Assembly (NCBI GenBank): GCA_050950645.1
Contig: JBMNHZ010000009.1
Coordinates: 310,001 to 374,000, forward strand
Reading direction: 5' to 3'
Source: BRH-c25 sp012519325
GTDB lineage: Bacteria; Bacillota; Clostridia; Lutisporales; Lutisporaceae
DNA: 64,000 nucleotides
The notes under the pieces were generated by a model, which worked only from the letters and a program-made list of their open reading frames with translations, did not search any database and had not been told where the DNA came from. Position 1 is the stretch's first letter; each line of letters starts with the position of its first letter. Both the position numbers and the translations under genes were made by a program. Shown one piece after another: positions 38,572 to 47,855 of this stretch.

Positions 38572-41500
38572 ATGCTGGTACATCCAATCTCTGCCGGAAA
38601 AAATCAGAGGATAAGCTACTCAAAAATCGACGAAGTAATGGATATGCCTAATCTGATCGAAGTGCAGAAAAACTCCTATAACTGGTTCCTAGAGGAAGGT
38701 CTTAAAGAGGTTTTCAATGATGTTTCACCTATTCAGGACTACACAGGTAATCTGATTCTGGAATTTGTTGATTATTCATTAGACGGAAAACCTAAGTATT
38801 CCGTTGAGGAATGCAAGGAAAGAGACGTTACATATTCTGCTCCTTTAAAAGTTAAGATCAGACTCATCAACAAGGAAACCAACGAGGTCAAAGAACAGGA
38901 AGTTTTTATGGGCGATTTTCCTTTGATGACAGACACAGGTACTTTTATAATCAACGGTGCAGAAAGGGTTATTGTAAGCCAGTTGGTAAGATCGCCAGGG
39001 GTTTATTATTCAGAGTCTATTGACAAGTCAGGAAAGAAGCTGTATTCAAGTACCGTTATACCTAATAGGGGTGCTTGGCTGGAATATGAGACGGATTCAA
39101 ATGATATTCTTTGGATAAGAATAGATAGGACGCGTAAGATTCCTATAACTGTTTTTCTGAGGGCTTTGGGTTTTGGCACCGATGAACAAATTAATGAAAT
39201 ATTGGGAGAGGATGAAAGAATAAAGGCCACACTACAGAAGGATGGGACGAAGACCGAGGAAGAGGGTTTAATTGAGGTATATAAGCGCTTAAGGCCGGGA
39301 GAACCTCCAACTGTTGAAAGTGCAAAATCTCTGCTAGAGGTCTTGTTTTTTGATGCAAAGAGATATGACCTGGCCAAATTCGGCAGATATAAGTTCAATA
39401 AGAAGCTTAGCCTAAGCCAAAGACTTACCGGGCAAATACTGGAAAGAGAATTAGTGGATCCGAGGACAGGAGAAATTCTGGCAGAAGCAGGGGAAAAAAT
39501 CACGAAGGATAAGGCTATAGATATTCAGAACTCAGGTATAAACGAAGCTTATGTCACGGTTGAGGGAAAGACTGTTAAGATACTGGGGAACAATACTGTG
39601 GATATAAACAAATACTTGAGTTTTGACGTATCTGATCTTAATATAAAAGAATTTGTCAATCTTTCAGTGCTTAAGGATATTCTGCAAAAGACAGACTCCG
39701 AGAATGAAATAAAGGAAGAGATCAGGAACAGGATTAAGGAGCTTATACCGAAGCATATTCTAGTTGATGATATAGTTGCTTCAATTAATTATAATATTAA
39801 CCTTTCCAACGGAATCGGAAACAAAGATGATATAGACCATTTGGGCAACAGAAGGCTCAGATCCGTGGGAGAGCTGCTGCAGAACCAATTCAGGATAGGC
39901 TTATCCAGAATGGAGAGGGTTGTGAAGGAAAGAATGACTATCCAGGATATTGATGTTGTCACGCCGCAGCAGCTTGTTAACATCAGGCCTGTAGCCGCAG
40001 CAATCAAGGAGTTTTTTGGAAGCTCCCAGCTTTCTCAGTTCATGGATCAGACAAATCCTCTTGCTGAACTTACTCATAAGAGAAGATTATCCGCTCTTGG
40101 ACCCGGAGGTTTGTCCAGAGAAAGAGCAGGCTTTGAGGTAAGGGACGTGCATCACTCTCACTATGGCAGGATGTGCCCCATAGAGACCCCGGAAGGGCCC
40201 AATATAGGCCTGATAGGTTCTCTTAGTACCTATGCCAAGGTGGATGAATACGGATTTATAGAAACGCCCTATAGAATTGTCAAAACCGATGATAATGGTG
40301 AAAAATATGTGACTGACGAGATTGTTTATCTTACTGCCGACGTTGAGGACGAGTATGTTATCGCTCAGGCAAATGAACCCCTGAATGAGGAAGGGAGATT
40401 TGTCAACAGAAGGGTCACGGCAAGAGACGCTAATGAAATAGTTATTGTACCTAATACAGAAGTTGAATTCATGGATGTATCCCCGAAGCAAGTGGTATCC
40501 GTTGCAACTGCAATGATACCTTTTTTGGAAAATGATGATGCCAATAGAGCATTAATGGGTTCCAACATGCAGCGTCAGGCAGTTCCGATAATAAAGCCCG
40601 ATTCGCCCATAGTAGGTACAGGTATGGAATATAAATCGGCAAAGGATTCGGGAGTAATTGGATTGGCAAAGAGTGACTGTGTTGTTGAAAAGGTCAGTGC
40701 CAATGAAATTGTTATGAGGAACAACATGGGAGAAAGGGAAAGGTATAAGCTTCTTAAGTTTCTCCGCTCCAATCAGGGGACTTGTATAAACCAGAGGCCC
40801 ATAGCACGAAAAGGTGATGTTCTGAAAAAGGGTGAAATAATAGCTGACGGGCCTTCTACGGATATGGGGGAAATCGCACTGGGAAGAAACATACTCATAG
40901 GCTTCATGACTTGGGAGGGCTATAATTATGAGGATGCTATACTTATCAGTGAAAAGCTTGTAAAAGAAGATATCTTCACCTCCATACACATAGAGGAATA
41001 TGAAGCGGAAGCAAGAGACACCAAGCTTGGCCCTGAAGAAATAACAAGAGACATACCAAATGTCGGGGAAGAGGCTCTTAAGGATCTTGATGAAAGAGGT
41101 ATAATCAGAATAGGTGCAGAAGTAAGAGCAGGAGATATAATGGTAGGGAAAGTGACTCCAAAGGGAGAGACTGAGCTTACAGCAGAGGAAAGGCTCTTAA
41201 GGGCAATATTCGGAGAAAAGGCAAGAGAAGTAAGAGATACTTCTCTAAGGGTGCCTCATGGTGAATCAGGTATAGTCGTAGATGTAAAGGTGTTTACCAG
41301 GGAAAACGGAGATGAGCTTCCTCCTGGCGTGAACGAGCTGGTAAGATGCTATATAGCACAAAAGAGAAAGATATCTGTAGGTGACAAGATGGCAGGACGC
41401 CACGGAAACAAGGGTGTTATATCGAGAGTGCTTCCGGAAGAGGATATGCCCTTTATGCCTAACGGGGCACCTCTTGAGATAGTATTGAATCCTTTGGGTG

Positions 41501-42612
41501 TACCTTCACGTATGAATATAGGCCAAGTACTTGAAGTGCATCTTGGGCTTGCGGCCAAAGCGCTTGGTTGGAAAATAGCTACTCCGGTATTTGACGGGGC
41601 AACGGAAGAATGCATTATTGAAACTATCGAATGTGCCAATAAGGTGCTTCAGGTAAAGAAAAACTTGAAAATAATAAAAGAAAAAATATTAATAGCAAAT
41701 AAACAGCATGAGGACGAAACTCTTGAAGAACAGCAGCCGGTGGAATTGTCCGATATCAAGTCTGAAATAAAGGAAAATGTTGAAATAATTCACGAGCTTT
41801 TAGACCATGAAATCTATGATATTGACAGCAGGTTGAACTCTATAAGGGAATTGATAAAGTCTTCGGACCTTGCTGAATTAAATGTTGTTGAAAAAATACT
41901 TAAGGAATTTGGTGAAACTCCCATTGATGGGCTTGAACTTAATCATACAGGGAAAATAGCACTGAGGGATGGACGTACCGGAGAGTTCTTCAACAATGAA
42001 ATTACTGTTGGTTATATGTATATAATGAAGCTTTTGCATCTTGTGGATGATAAGATCCATGCAAGGTCTACAGGCCCATACTCTCTCGTAACGCAGCAGC
42101 CCCTTGGCGGTAAAGCCCAGTTCGGCGGCCAGAGGTTCGGGGAAATGGAGGTTTGGGCGCTGGAAGCCTATGGTTCAGCCCATGCACTTCAGGAAATACT
42201 TACTGTTAAGTCTGACGATGTAGTAGGAAGAGTGAAGACCTACGAATCCATTGTCAAGGGGGAAAACATACCAGAACCAGGTGTGCCTGAATCTTTCAAG
42301 GTTCTTATTAAAGAGCTTCAGAGTCTGGCTCTTGATGTGAAGGTTCTGACTGAGGAGCATGAAGAGATTACAATAAGAGAATCGGTGGAAGAAGATGGGG
42401 AGGATATGGGTTCTGATATGGAAGTAAGGGAGGATATGGATTTCTCAAGTCTTTCATATAAAGGAGAACCGGTTACTTCAGAGGATCTTTACGAGGATTA
42501 TGAAACGGAAGCTGAAGGAACGGAAGAATTCGATGCGGAGATAGACCTGGATGAACTTCTTATAAATGAAAGTGAAGTAGAAGAAGTTGAAGAGGATGAC
42601 GAAGAGTTCTAA
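38572..42612 (+). CDS. rpoB: DNA-directed RNA polymerase subunit beta
   Basis: The 1346-residue subunit has all main blocks: the N-terminal lobe (RGAWLEYETDSND), the rifampicin region FGSSQLSQFMDQTNPLAEL and RRLSALGPGGL with the sensitive-type residues, and the active-site face GDKMAGRHGNKGV. The C-terminal clamp follows (GGKAQFGGQRFGEMEVWALEAYG, in parts), then a long acidic tail ending EEVEEDDEEF, common in Clostridia. ATG 38572 is 11 nt after AAGGGG; GTG 38560 overlaps that site and is rejected. It is unusually far from rplL. Confidence 0.97.
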   Translation: MLVHPISAGKNQRISYSKIDEVMDMPNLIEVQKNSYNWFLEEGLKEVFNDVSPIQDYTGNLILEFVDYSLDGKPKYSVEECKERDVTYSAPLKVKIRLINKETNEVKEQEVFMGDFPLMTDTGTFIINGAERVIVSQLVRSPGVYYSESIDKSGKKLYSSTVIPNRGAWLEYETDSNDILWIRIDRTRKIPITVFLRALGFGTDEQINEILGEDERIKATLQKDGTKTEEEGLIEVYKRLRPGEPPTVESAKSLLEVLFFDAKRYDLAKFGRYKFNKKLSLSQRLTGQILERELVDPRTGEILAEAGEKITKDKAIDIQNSGINEAYVTVEGKTVKILGNNTVDINKYLSFDVSDLNIKEFVNLSVLKDILQKTDSENEIKEEIRNRIKELIPKHILVDDIVASINYNINLSNGIGNKDDIDHLGNRRLRSVGELLQNQFRIGLSRMERVVKERMTIQDIDVVTPQQLVNIRPVAAAIKEFFGSSQLSQFMDQTNPLAELTHKRRLSALGPGGLSRERAGFEVRDVHHSHYGRMCPIETPEGPNIGLIGSLSTYAKVDEYGFIETPYRIVKTDDNGEKYVTDEIVYLTADVEDEYVIAQANEPLNEEGRFVNRRVTARDANEIVIVPNTEVEFMDVSPKQVVSVATAMIPFLENDDANRALMGSNMQRQAVPIIKPDSPIVGTGMEYKSAKDSGVIGLAKSDCVVEKVSANEIVMRNNMGERERYKLLKFLRSNQGTCINQRPIARKGDVLKKGEIIADGPSTDMGEIALGRNILIGFMTWEGYNYEDAILISEKLVKEDIFTSIHIEEYEAEARDTKLGPEEITRDIPNVGEEALKDLDERGIIRIGAEVRAGDIMVGKVTPKGETELTAEERLLRAIFGEKAREVRDTSLRVPHGESGIVVDVKVFTRENGDELPPGVNELVRCYIAQKRKISVGDKMAGRHGNKGVISRVLPEEDMPFMPNGAPLEIVLNPLGVPSRMNIGQVLEVHLGLAAKALGWKIATPVFDGATEECIIETIECANKVLQVKKNLKIIKEKILIANKQHEDETLEEQQPVELSDIKSEIKENVEIIHELLDHEIYDIDSRLNSIRELIKSSDLAELNVVEKILKEFGETPIDGLELNHTGKIALRDGRTGEFFNNEITVGYMYIMKLLHLVDDKIHARSTGPYSLVTQQPLGGKAQFGGQRFGEMEVWALEAYGSAHALQEILTVKSDDVVGRVKTYESIVKGENIPEPGVPESFKVLIKELQSLALDVKVLTEEHEEITIRESVEEDGEDMGSDMEVREDMDFSSLSYKGEPVTSEDLYEDYETEAEGTEEFDAEIDLDELLINESEVEEVEEDDEEF

Positions 42613-42682
42613 CACGAGGCATGAGCCGGGATTTGCGAAGCGGAATTCAGTAATTAATTATTTAGAAGGGAGAGATAACTCC

Positions 42683-45600
42683 TTGTTTGAATTAAATAAC
42701 TTTGAAGCAATAAAAATAGGTTTGGCATCACCGGAGAAAATAAGAGAATGGTCAAGAGGAGAGGTTAAGAAACCTGAGACAATAAACTACAGGACCTTAA
42801 AGCCTGAAAAGGAGGGACTGTTCTGCGAAAAGATTTTTGGTCCTACGAAGGATTGGGAATGTCACTGCGGAAAATACAAGAGAATCAGATATAAGGGTAT
42901 AATATGCGATCGCTGTGGTGTTGAAATAACCAAGGCTAAAGTGAGAAGAGAAAGAATGGGGCATATAGAGCTTGCTGCCCCAGTATCCCATATTTGGTAT
43001 TTCAAAGGTATACCCAGCAGAATGGGGCTTATGCTGGATATGTCGCCAAGAGCCTTGGAAAAGGTTCTGTACTTTGCTTCATATATAGTAATTGACAGCG
43101 GCGATACGCCTCTTTCAAAAAAGCAATTGTTAAGTGAAAAGGAATACAGAGAAAGCATTGAGAAATTTGGCAATAGATTCAGGGCAGGAATGGGAGCGGA
43201 ATCAATCAGAGAACTTCTTCTGGAGATGGATCTTGAAAACCTGTCAAAGGAGCTGAGACAGGAGCTTAAGAACAGTACAGGGCAGAAAAGGCTCAGAACT
43301 GTAAGAAGGCTGGAAGTAGTAGAGGCTTTCAAGAATTCCGGAAACAAGCCTGAGTGGATGATTCTGGAGGCTATACCTGTAATACCGCCGGATTTGAGGC
43401 CGATGGTGCAGCTGGATGGGGGAAGATTTGCCACCTCCGACCTGAATGATCTTTATAGAAGGGTCATAAACAGGAATAACAGGCTTAAAAGATTGCTGGA
43501 TCTGGGTGCACCCGACATAATAGTCAGAAATGAAAAGAGAATGCTACAGGAAGCAGTTGATGCACTTATTGACAACGGCAGAAGGGGAAGACCCGTAACC
43601 GGACCTGGTAACAGGCCTCTGAAATCCTTAAGCGACATGCTTAAAGGAAAGCAGGGCAGGTTCAGGCAGAACCTTCTTGGAAAACGTGTTGACTACTCGG
43701 GTCGTTCGGTTATAGTTGTAGGACCTGAACTGAAGCTTTTTCAATGCGGTTTGCCCAACGAAATGGCACTGGAGCTGTTTAAACCTTTTGTAATGAAGAA
43801 GCTTGTGAATGACGGGCTTGCTCATAATATTAAAAGTGCCAAGAGAATGGTTGAAAGAGTGAAACCGGAGGTTTGGGATGTACTTGAAGAGGTAATAAGT
43901 GAGCATCCGGTGCTTTTGAACCGTGCTCCAACACTTCACAGGCTGGGGATACAGGCTTTTGAACCTGTACTTGTACAAGGCAGGGCATTGAAGATACACC
44001 CCCTAGTATGCACAGCATACAATGCGGACTTTGACGGAGACCAGATGGCGGTGCATGTACCTTTATCCGTAGAAGCACAGGCAGAAGCAAGATTCCTTAT
44101 GCTGTCTGCTAACAATATCCTGGCGCCGAAGGATGGGAGGCCGGTTGTCAGCCCAACTCAGGATATGGTTATGGGAATATACTATCTTACTTTATATATG
44201 CCTGGGCAGAAGGGCGAAGGCAAGATGTTTACAGATCTGAACGAAATGCTTATGGCTTATCAGTTGGAAGAGATTTCACTCCATGCAAAAGTAAAGGTAA
44301 AAATAAGCAAAAATATTAACGGCAGGATTGTCAGCAGGCTTGTTGAAAATACGGTCGGAAGGTTCATTTTTAATCAGTCTATTCCTCAAGATCTAGGTTT
44401 TGTTGAGAGAAATACTGAAGATGATATGTTTCTTCTGGAGATTGATCCCAGAGATAAGGACGGTAATTTGACGCCTATAGATAAGTCGCTTCTGGGTAAA
44501 ATAGTGGATAAATGTTATAGAATTCATGGAAACACAAATACTGCAATTGTGCTGGATGAGATAAAGAGACTGGGCTTTAAGTACTCAACAAAGGGTGCAA
44601 TTACAATAAGCATATCTGATATGGATATACCGGTGGCTAAGAAGGAACTGCTATCAAAAGCGGATGAGAGAGTAGATAAAATAGAAAAAATGTACAGGAG
44701 AGGCCTCATATCCAATGATGAAAGATATGAACAGGTAATAGATACCTGGAAGCTGGCAATGGAAGATGTTACAAAAGCATTAATGGATAACCTGGATAGG
44801 CTTAATCCGGTCTTTATGATGGCAAATTCGGGTGCAAGGGGAAGCGTAAACCAAATTAAGCAGCTATGCGGCATGAGAGGCCTTATGGCAGACACCTCGG
44901 GAAGAATCATTGAGATTCCCATAAAAGCTAATTTCCGTGAAGGTCTTGATGTACTGGAATTCTTCACATCAACCCATGGTGCAAGGAAGGGACTGGCGGA
45001 TACTGCACTTCGTACTGCCGACTCCGGTTATCTGACAAGACGTCTTGTTGACGTAAGCCAGGATGTCATAGTAAGAGAAGATGACTGCGGAACGGAAGAG
45101 GGCTTGCTGGTCAGCGAAATCAAAGATGGAAATGAAGTAATTGAAAAGCTGAAAGACAGGCTTATAGGAAGATACGCCAGCAGCGATATTCTACATCCTG
45201 AGACCGGCGGGATTCTGGTAAAGAGAAATGAGCTTATAACCCAAAAGTCAGCAAGCAATATTGTCAAGCTGGGAATTAAGAAAGTTCCGATTAGGTCTGT
45301 GCTGACCTGTCGCTCAAAATACGGAGTATGCACCAAGTGCTATGGAGTAAACCTGGCAACAGGGGATCCGGTGCATATTGGTGAGGCAGTCGGGATAATT
45401 GCAGCCCAGTCAATAGGAGAGCCGGGTACGCAGCTTACAATGAGAACCTTCCATACCGGGGGCGTTGCCGGTGATGACATAACTCAAGGTCTCCCCAGAG
45501 TTGAAGAGCTTTTTGAAGCCAGAAAGCCTAAGGGACTTGCAATAATATCAGAAATCACGGGTGTTGTAAAGATAGCAGACCAGAGGAAGAAGAAGGATGT

Positions 45601-46207
45601 TATTGTAACTGCTGATGATGGGGAAACCAGGACATACTCAATACCATACGGTTCGAGACTTAGAGTTGCAGATGGAGAAACAGTTGAAGCAGGGGACGAA
45701 ATAACCGAAGGTTCGGTTAATCCCCATGATATATTGAAAATCAAGGGCGTATCCGGTGTGCAAAGCTATCTGCTTGCGGAAGTTCAAAGGGTATACAGGC
45801 TTCAGGGTGTTGATATTGCGGATAAGCATATAGAGGTTATAGTCAGGCAAATGTTGAGAAAAGTCAAGATAGAAGAATCCGGAGATACGGATCTGCTCCC
45901 GGGAGGACTTTTCGACATATTCAAATATGAAGAAGAAAATCAACGAGTCAGTGCTGAAGGCGGCGAGATGGCTACAGGGAAGAGAGTGCTTCTTGGAATA
46001 ACCAAAGCATCTCTGGCAACAGATTCCTTCTTGTCGGCCGCATCCTTCCAGGAAACAACAAGAGTTCTGACTGAAGCGGCAATAAAGGGCAAGATAGACC
46101 CCCTTGTAGGTTTAAAAGAAAATGTAATAATCGGAAAGCTTATTCCGGCAGGCACCGGTATGAAAAAATATATGGATATATCGGTAAAACAGGTAGAGGC
46201 GGAGTAA
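42683..46207 (+). CDS. rpoC: DNA-directed RNA polymerase subunit beta'
   Basis: The 1174-residue subunit starts at TTG 42683 (reading MFELNNFEAIKIGLASPEKI), 10 nt after AAGGGAG. The frame runs back into rpoB without a better start. Landmarks are zinc site 1 (CHCGKYK...CDRCG), the catalytic Mg2+ triad NADFDGDQMAVH, the bridge helix and trigger loop region (LTMRTFHTGGVAG) and zinc site 2 (CRSKYGVCTKCYG). The gap to rpoB is 70 nt. Confidence 0.97.
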   Translation: MFELNNFEAIKIGLASPEKIREWSRGEVKKPETINYRTLKPEKEGLFCEKIFGPTKDWECHCGKYKRIRYKGIICDRCGVEITKAKVRRERMGHIELAAPVSHIWYFKGIPSRMGLMLDMSPRALEKVLYFASYIVIDSGDTPLSKKQLLSEKEYRESIEKFGNRFRAGMGAESIRELLLEMDLENLSKELRQELKNSTGQKRLRTVRRLEVVEAFKNSGNKPEWMILEAIPVIPPDLRPMVQLDGGRFATSDLNDLYRRVINRNNRLKRLLDLGAPDIIVRNEKRMLQEAVDALIDNGRRGRPVTGPGNRPLKSLSDMLKGKQGRFRQNLLGKRVDYSGRSVIVVGPELKLFQCGLPNEMALELFKPFVMKKLVNDGLAHNIKSAKRMVERVKPEVWDVLEEVISEHPVLLNRAPTLHRLGIQAFEPVLVQGRALKIHPLVCTAYNADFDGDQMAVHVPLSVEAQAEARFLMLSANNILAPKDGRPVVSPTQDMVMGIYYLTLYMPGQKGEGKMFTDLNEMLMAYQLEEISLHAKVKVKISKNINGRIVSRLVENTVGRFIFNQSIPQDLGFVERNTEDDMFLLEIDPRDKDGNLTPIDKSLLGKIVDKCYRIHGNTNTAIVLDEIKRLGFKYSTKGAITISISDMDIPVAKKELLSKADERVDKIEKMYRRGLISNDERYEQVIDTWKLAMEDVTKALMDNLDRLNPVFMMANSGARGSVNQIKQLCGMRGLMADTSGRIIEIPIKANFREGLDVLEFFTSTHGARKGLADTALRTADSGYLTRRLVDVSQDVIVREDDCGTEEGLLVSEIKDGNEVIEKLKDRLIGRYASSDILHPETGGILVKRNELITQKSASNIVKLGIKKVPIRSVLTCRSKYGVCTKCYGVNLATGDPVHIGEAVGIIAAQSIGEPGTQLTMRTFHTGGVAGDDITQGLPRVEELFEARKPKGLAIISEITGVVKIADQRKKKDVIVTADDGETRTYSIPYGSRLRVADGETVEAGDEITEGSVNPHDILKIKGVSGVQSYLLAEVQRVYRLQGVDIADKHIEVIVRQMLRKVKIEESGDTDLLPGGLFDIFKYEEENQRVSAEGGEMATGKRVLLGITKASLATDSFLSAASFQETTRVLTEAAIKGKIDPLVGLKENVIIGKLIPAGTGMKKYMDISVKQVEAE

Positions 46208-46275
46208 ATATATTCCTTGAATGCGGGAATATGTGATTGGCAAATAGATTTTTTGCACAAATGAAAAAACCTATA

Positions 46276-46305
46276 TTGACATATTGTTATAACAAATGCT
46301 AAACT
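46276..46305 (+). promoter_or_regulatory. Possible promoter of the L7Ae-like gene
   Basis: TTGACA (46276-46281) with TAAACT (46300-46305) at an 18-nt spacing, 69 nt after rpoC. Moderate match only. Confidence 0.45.
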
Positions 46306-46321
46306 AATTAAGTGCTTTACT

Positions 46322-46365
46322 GAGAACCATAACTATGGTTCTCTGTTGTTCGCATCTTATTTGCG
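46322..46365 (+). promoter_or_regulatory. Structured leader of the L7Ae-like gene
   Basis: A perfect 9-bp hairpin GAGAACCAT/ATGGTTCTC with loop AACT (46322-46343) is followed by a smaller one, CGCA/TGCG (46351-46365), upstream of a gene whose product binds kink-turn RNA. Autoregulation is possible; I do not see a full kink-turn consensus. Confidence 0.45.
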
Positions 46366-46409
46366 GATGTCTGGTGCTGCCGTGCAAAAATCCTTAAGAG
46401 GTGGTTAAT

Positions 46410-46661
46410 ATGCAAGAATTAAAAGCCTTACAGAGAAGAACAGTGGGGCTGAAGCAGACGGTAAAAGCAATAAAAAATGGAACAGCAGTAAAGGTATATT
46501 TAGCAGAGGATGCCGATGATTTTATAAAACAATCGGTGATAGATGCATGTAGAGATAAAAATCTACAAATCATATATGTCAGCAATATGAAAGAGCTTGG
46601 AGATGCATGCGGTATTGATATAGGCGCCTCAACGGCGGCTATCAAGAAACAGGATGCATAA
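46410..46661 (+). CDS. L7Ae/L30e-family ribosomal-type RNA-binding protein
   Basis: This 83-residue protein is homologous to Bacillus YbxF, a kink-turn binding protein of the L7Ae family. Features are QTVKAIKNGTAVKVYLAEDAD and ACGIDIGASTAAI, with the short length of the bacterial members. It lies between rpoC and rpsL as in Firmicutes generally. ATG 46410 is 7 nt after AAGAGGTGG; GTG 46401 lies inside that site. Confidence 0.93.
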   Translation: MQELKALQRRTVGLKQTVKAIKNGTAVKVYLAEDADDFIKQSVIDACRDKNLQIIYVSNMKELGDACGIDIGASTAAIKKQDA

Positions 46662-46666
46662 TACCG

Positions 46667-46692
46667 AACCTCTTCATATGAAGAGGTTTTTA
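46667..46692 (+). terminator. Terminator after the L7Ae-like gene
   Basis: AACCTCTTC/GAAGAGGTT with loop ATAT, followed by TTTT. It lies 6 nt after the stop codon and separates this gene from rpsL. Confidence 0.85.
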
Positions 46693-46725
46693 TGTATCAC
46701 TGGTTTACACAGTGTATAACAGCGC

Positions 46726-46754
46726 TTGACAATTGTTGGGCCTGTATATGATAA
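46726..46754 (+). promoter_or_regulatory. Promoter of the rpsL (str) operon
   Basis: TTGACA (46726-46731) is followed by TATGAT at a 15-nt spacing or TGATAA at 17 nt. It sits just after a terminator and 23 nt before rpsL, so leader length is short. Confidence 0.55.
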
Positions 46755-46776
46755 ATAAAATAAGGAGGTGCATTTA

Positions 46777-47151
46777 ATGCCTACAATTAGCCAGTTGGTG
46801 AGGAAGGGCAGAGAGAAGGTTGAATACAAATCAGCTGCACCGGCACTGAAGGAAAGTCCTCAGAAAAGGGGAGTATGTACTGTTGTAAAGACAACAACAC
46901 CCAAGAAGCCTAATTCCGCATTGAGAAAAATTGCCAGAGTTAGACTTTCAAACAACATTGAAGTATCAGGCTATATTCCCGGAATCGGCCATAACCTTCA
47001 GGAACACTCGGTTGTTCTTATCAGGGGCGGCAGGATTAAGGACCTTCCCGGCGTAAGGTACCACATAGTAAGAGGTGCTCTTGATGCTGCTGGTGTCGCT
47101 AACAGAAAGCAAGGCAGATCAAAGTATGGTGCCAAAAGACCAAAGAAATAA
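46777..47151 (+). CDS. rpsL: 30S ribosomal protein S12
   Basis: A 124-residue S12 with TTTPKKPNSALRKIARVRL and GGRIKDLPGVRYHIVRGALD. The lysines at the streptomycin sites (TPKKPNSA and GRIKDLPG) are of the sensitive type. S12 sits at the decoding centre. It is the first gene of the str operon, with TAAGGAGGTG before ATG 46777. Confidence 0.97.
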   Translation: MPTISQLVRKGREKVEYKSAAPALKESPQKRGVCTVVKTTTPKKPNSALRKIARVRLSNNIEVSGYIPGIGHNLQEHSVVLIRGGRIKDLPGVRYHIVRGALDAAGVANRKQGRSKYGAKRPKK

Positions 47152-47281
47152 TATTGTGCGGGTTATTTGACATTGGCTGACTACAGCCGGTGTTTTGAAT
47201 ATATTTGCGCACAACGGCAGTGGATGACTTGATACTGCCGAGTACCGATGATATTAAAATAATATTAAGGAGGGAAGCATA

Positions 47282-47752
47282 GTGCCAAGAAAAGGACATA
47301 TACCGAAAAGGGATGTATTGCCGGATCCGTTATACAACGATAAGATTGTTACAAAGCTGATAAACAACATTATGTATGACGGCAAAAAGAGTGTAGGACA
47401 GAAAATAGTCTACGGTGCCTTTGAAATATTGAGGGAAAAGACAGGCAAGGATCCTCTTGAAGTATTTGAGACAGCTATGAATAATATCATGCCTGTTCTG
47501 GAGGTTAAAGCAAGAAGAATAGGCGGAGCTACTTATCAGGTTCCTATAGAAGTAAGGCCCGACAGAAGGCAGGCGTTAGGGATGAGATGGTTGATTGAAT
47601 TCGCCAGAAAAAGAGGAGAAAAGACTATGAAAGAAAGATTGGCTGCTGAAATTTTGGATGCTGCCAATAATACCGGCAATAGTGTAAAGAAGAAAGAAGA
47701 TACCCATAAGATGGCAGAAGCCAATAAGGCCTTTGCACATTACAGATGGTAA
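47282..47752 (+). CDS. rpsG: 30S ribosomal protein S7
   Basis: A 156-residue S7 with MYDGKKSVGQKIVYGAFEIL, NIMPVLEVKARRIGGATYQVP (in parts) and the C-terminal KKEDTHKMAEANKAFAHYRW. S7 nucleates the 30S head. The start is GTG at 47282, fixed by AGGAGGGAAGC just upstream. The 130-nt gap after rpsL may hold S7 regulatory structure, not identified. Confidence 0.97.
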   Translation: MPRKGHIPKRDVLPDPLYNDKIVTKLINNIMYDGKKSVGQKIVYGAFEILREKTGKDPLEVFETAMNNIMPVLEVKARRIGGATYQVPIEVRPDRRQALGMRWLIEFARKRGEKTMKERLAAEILDAANNTGNSVKKKEDTHKMAEANKAFAHYRW

Positions 47753-47855
47753 TTCCAAACAGAGGTAATTGTGATAAATAATAATGAATTAATGCTAAAT
47801 ATTAATATTTTCGGGAAGTATAACAGTGATACTTGCAACAGAAAGGAGGATAATT

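Noticed and set aside
42587..42682. rpoC starting inside rpoB
   Set aside because: The homologous start FELNNF and the ribosome site AAGGGAG place it at TTG 42683.
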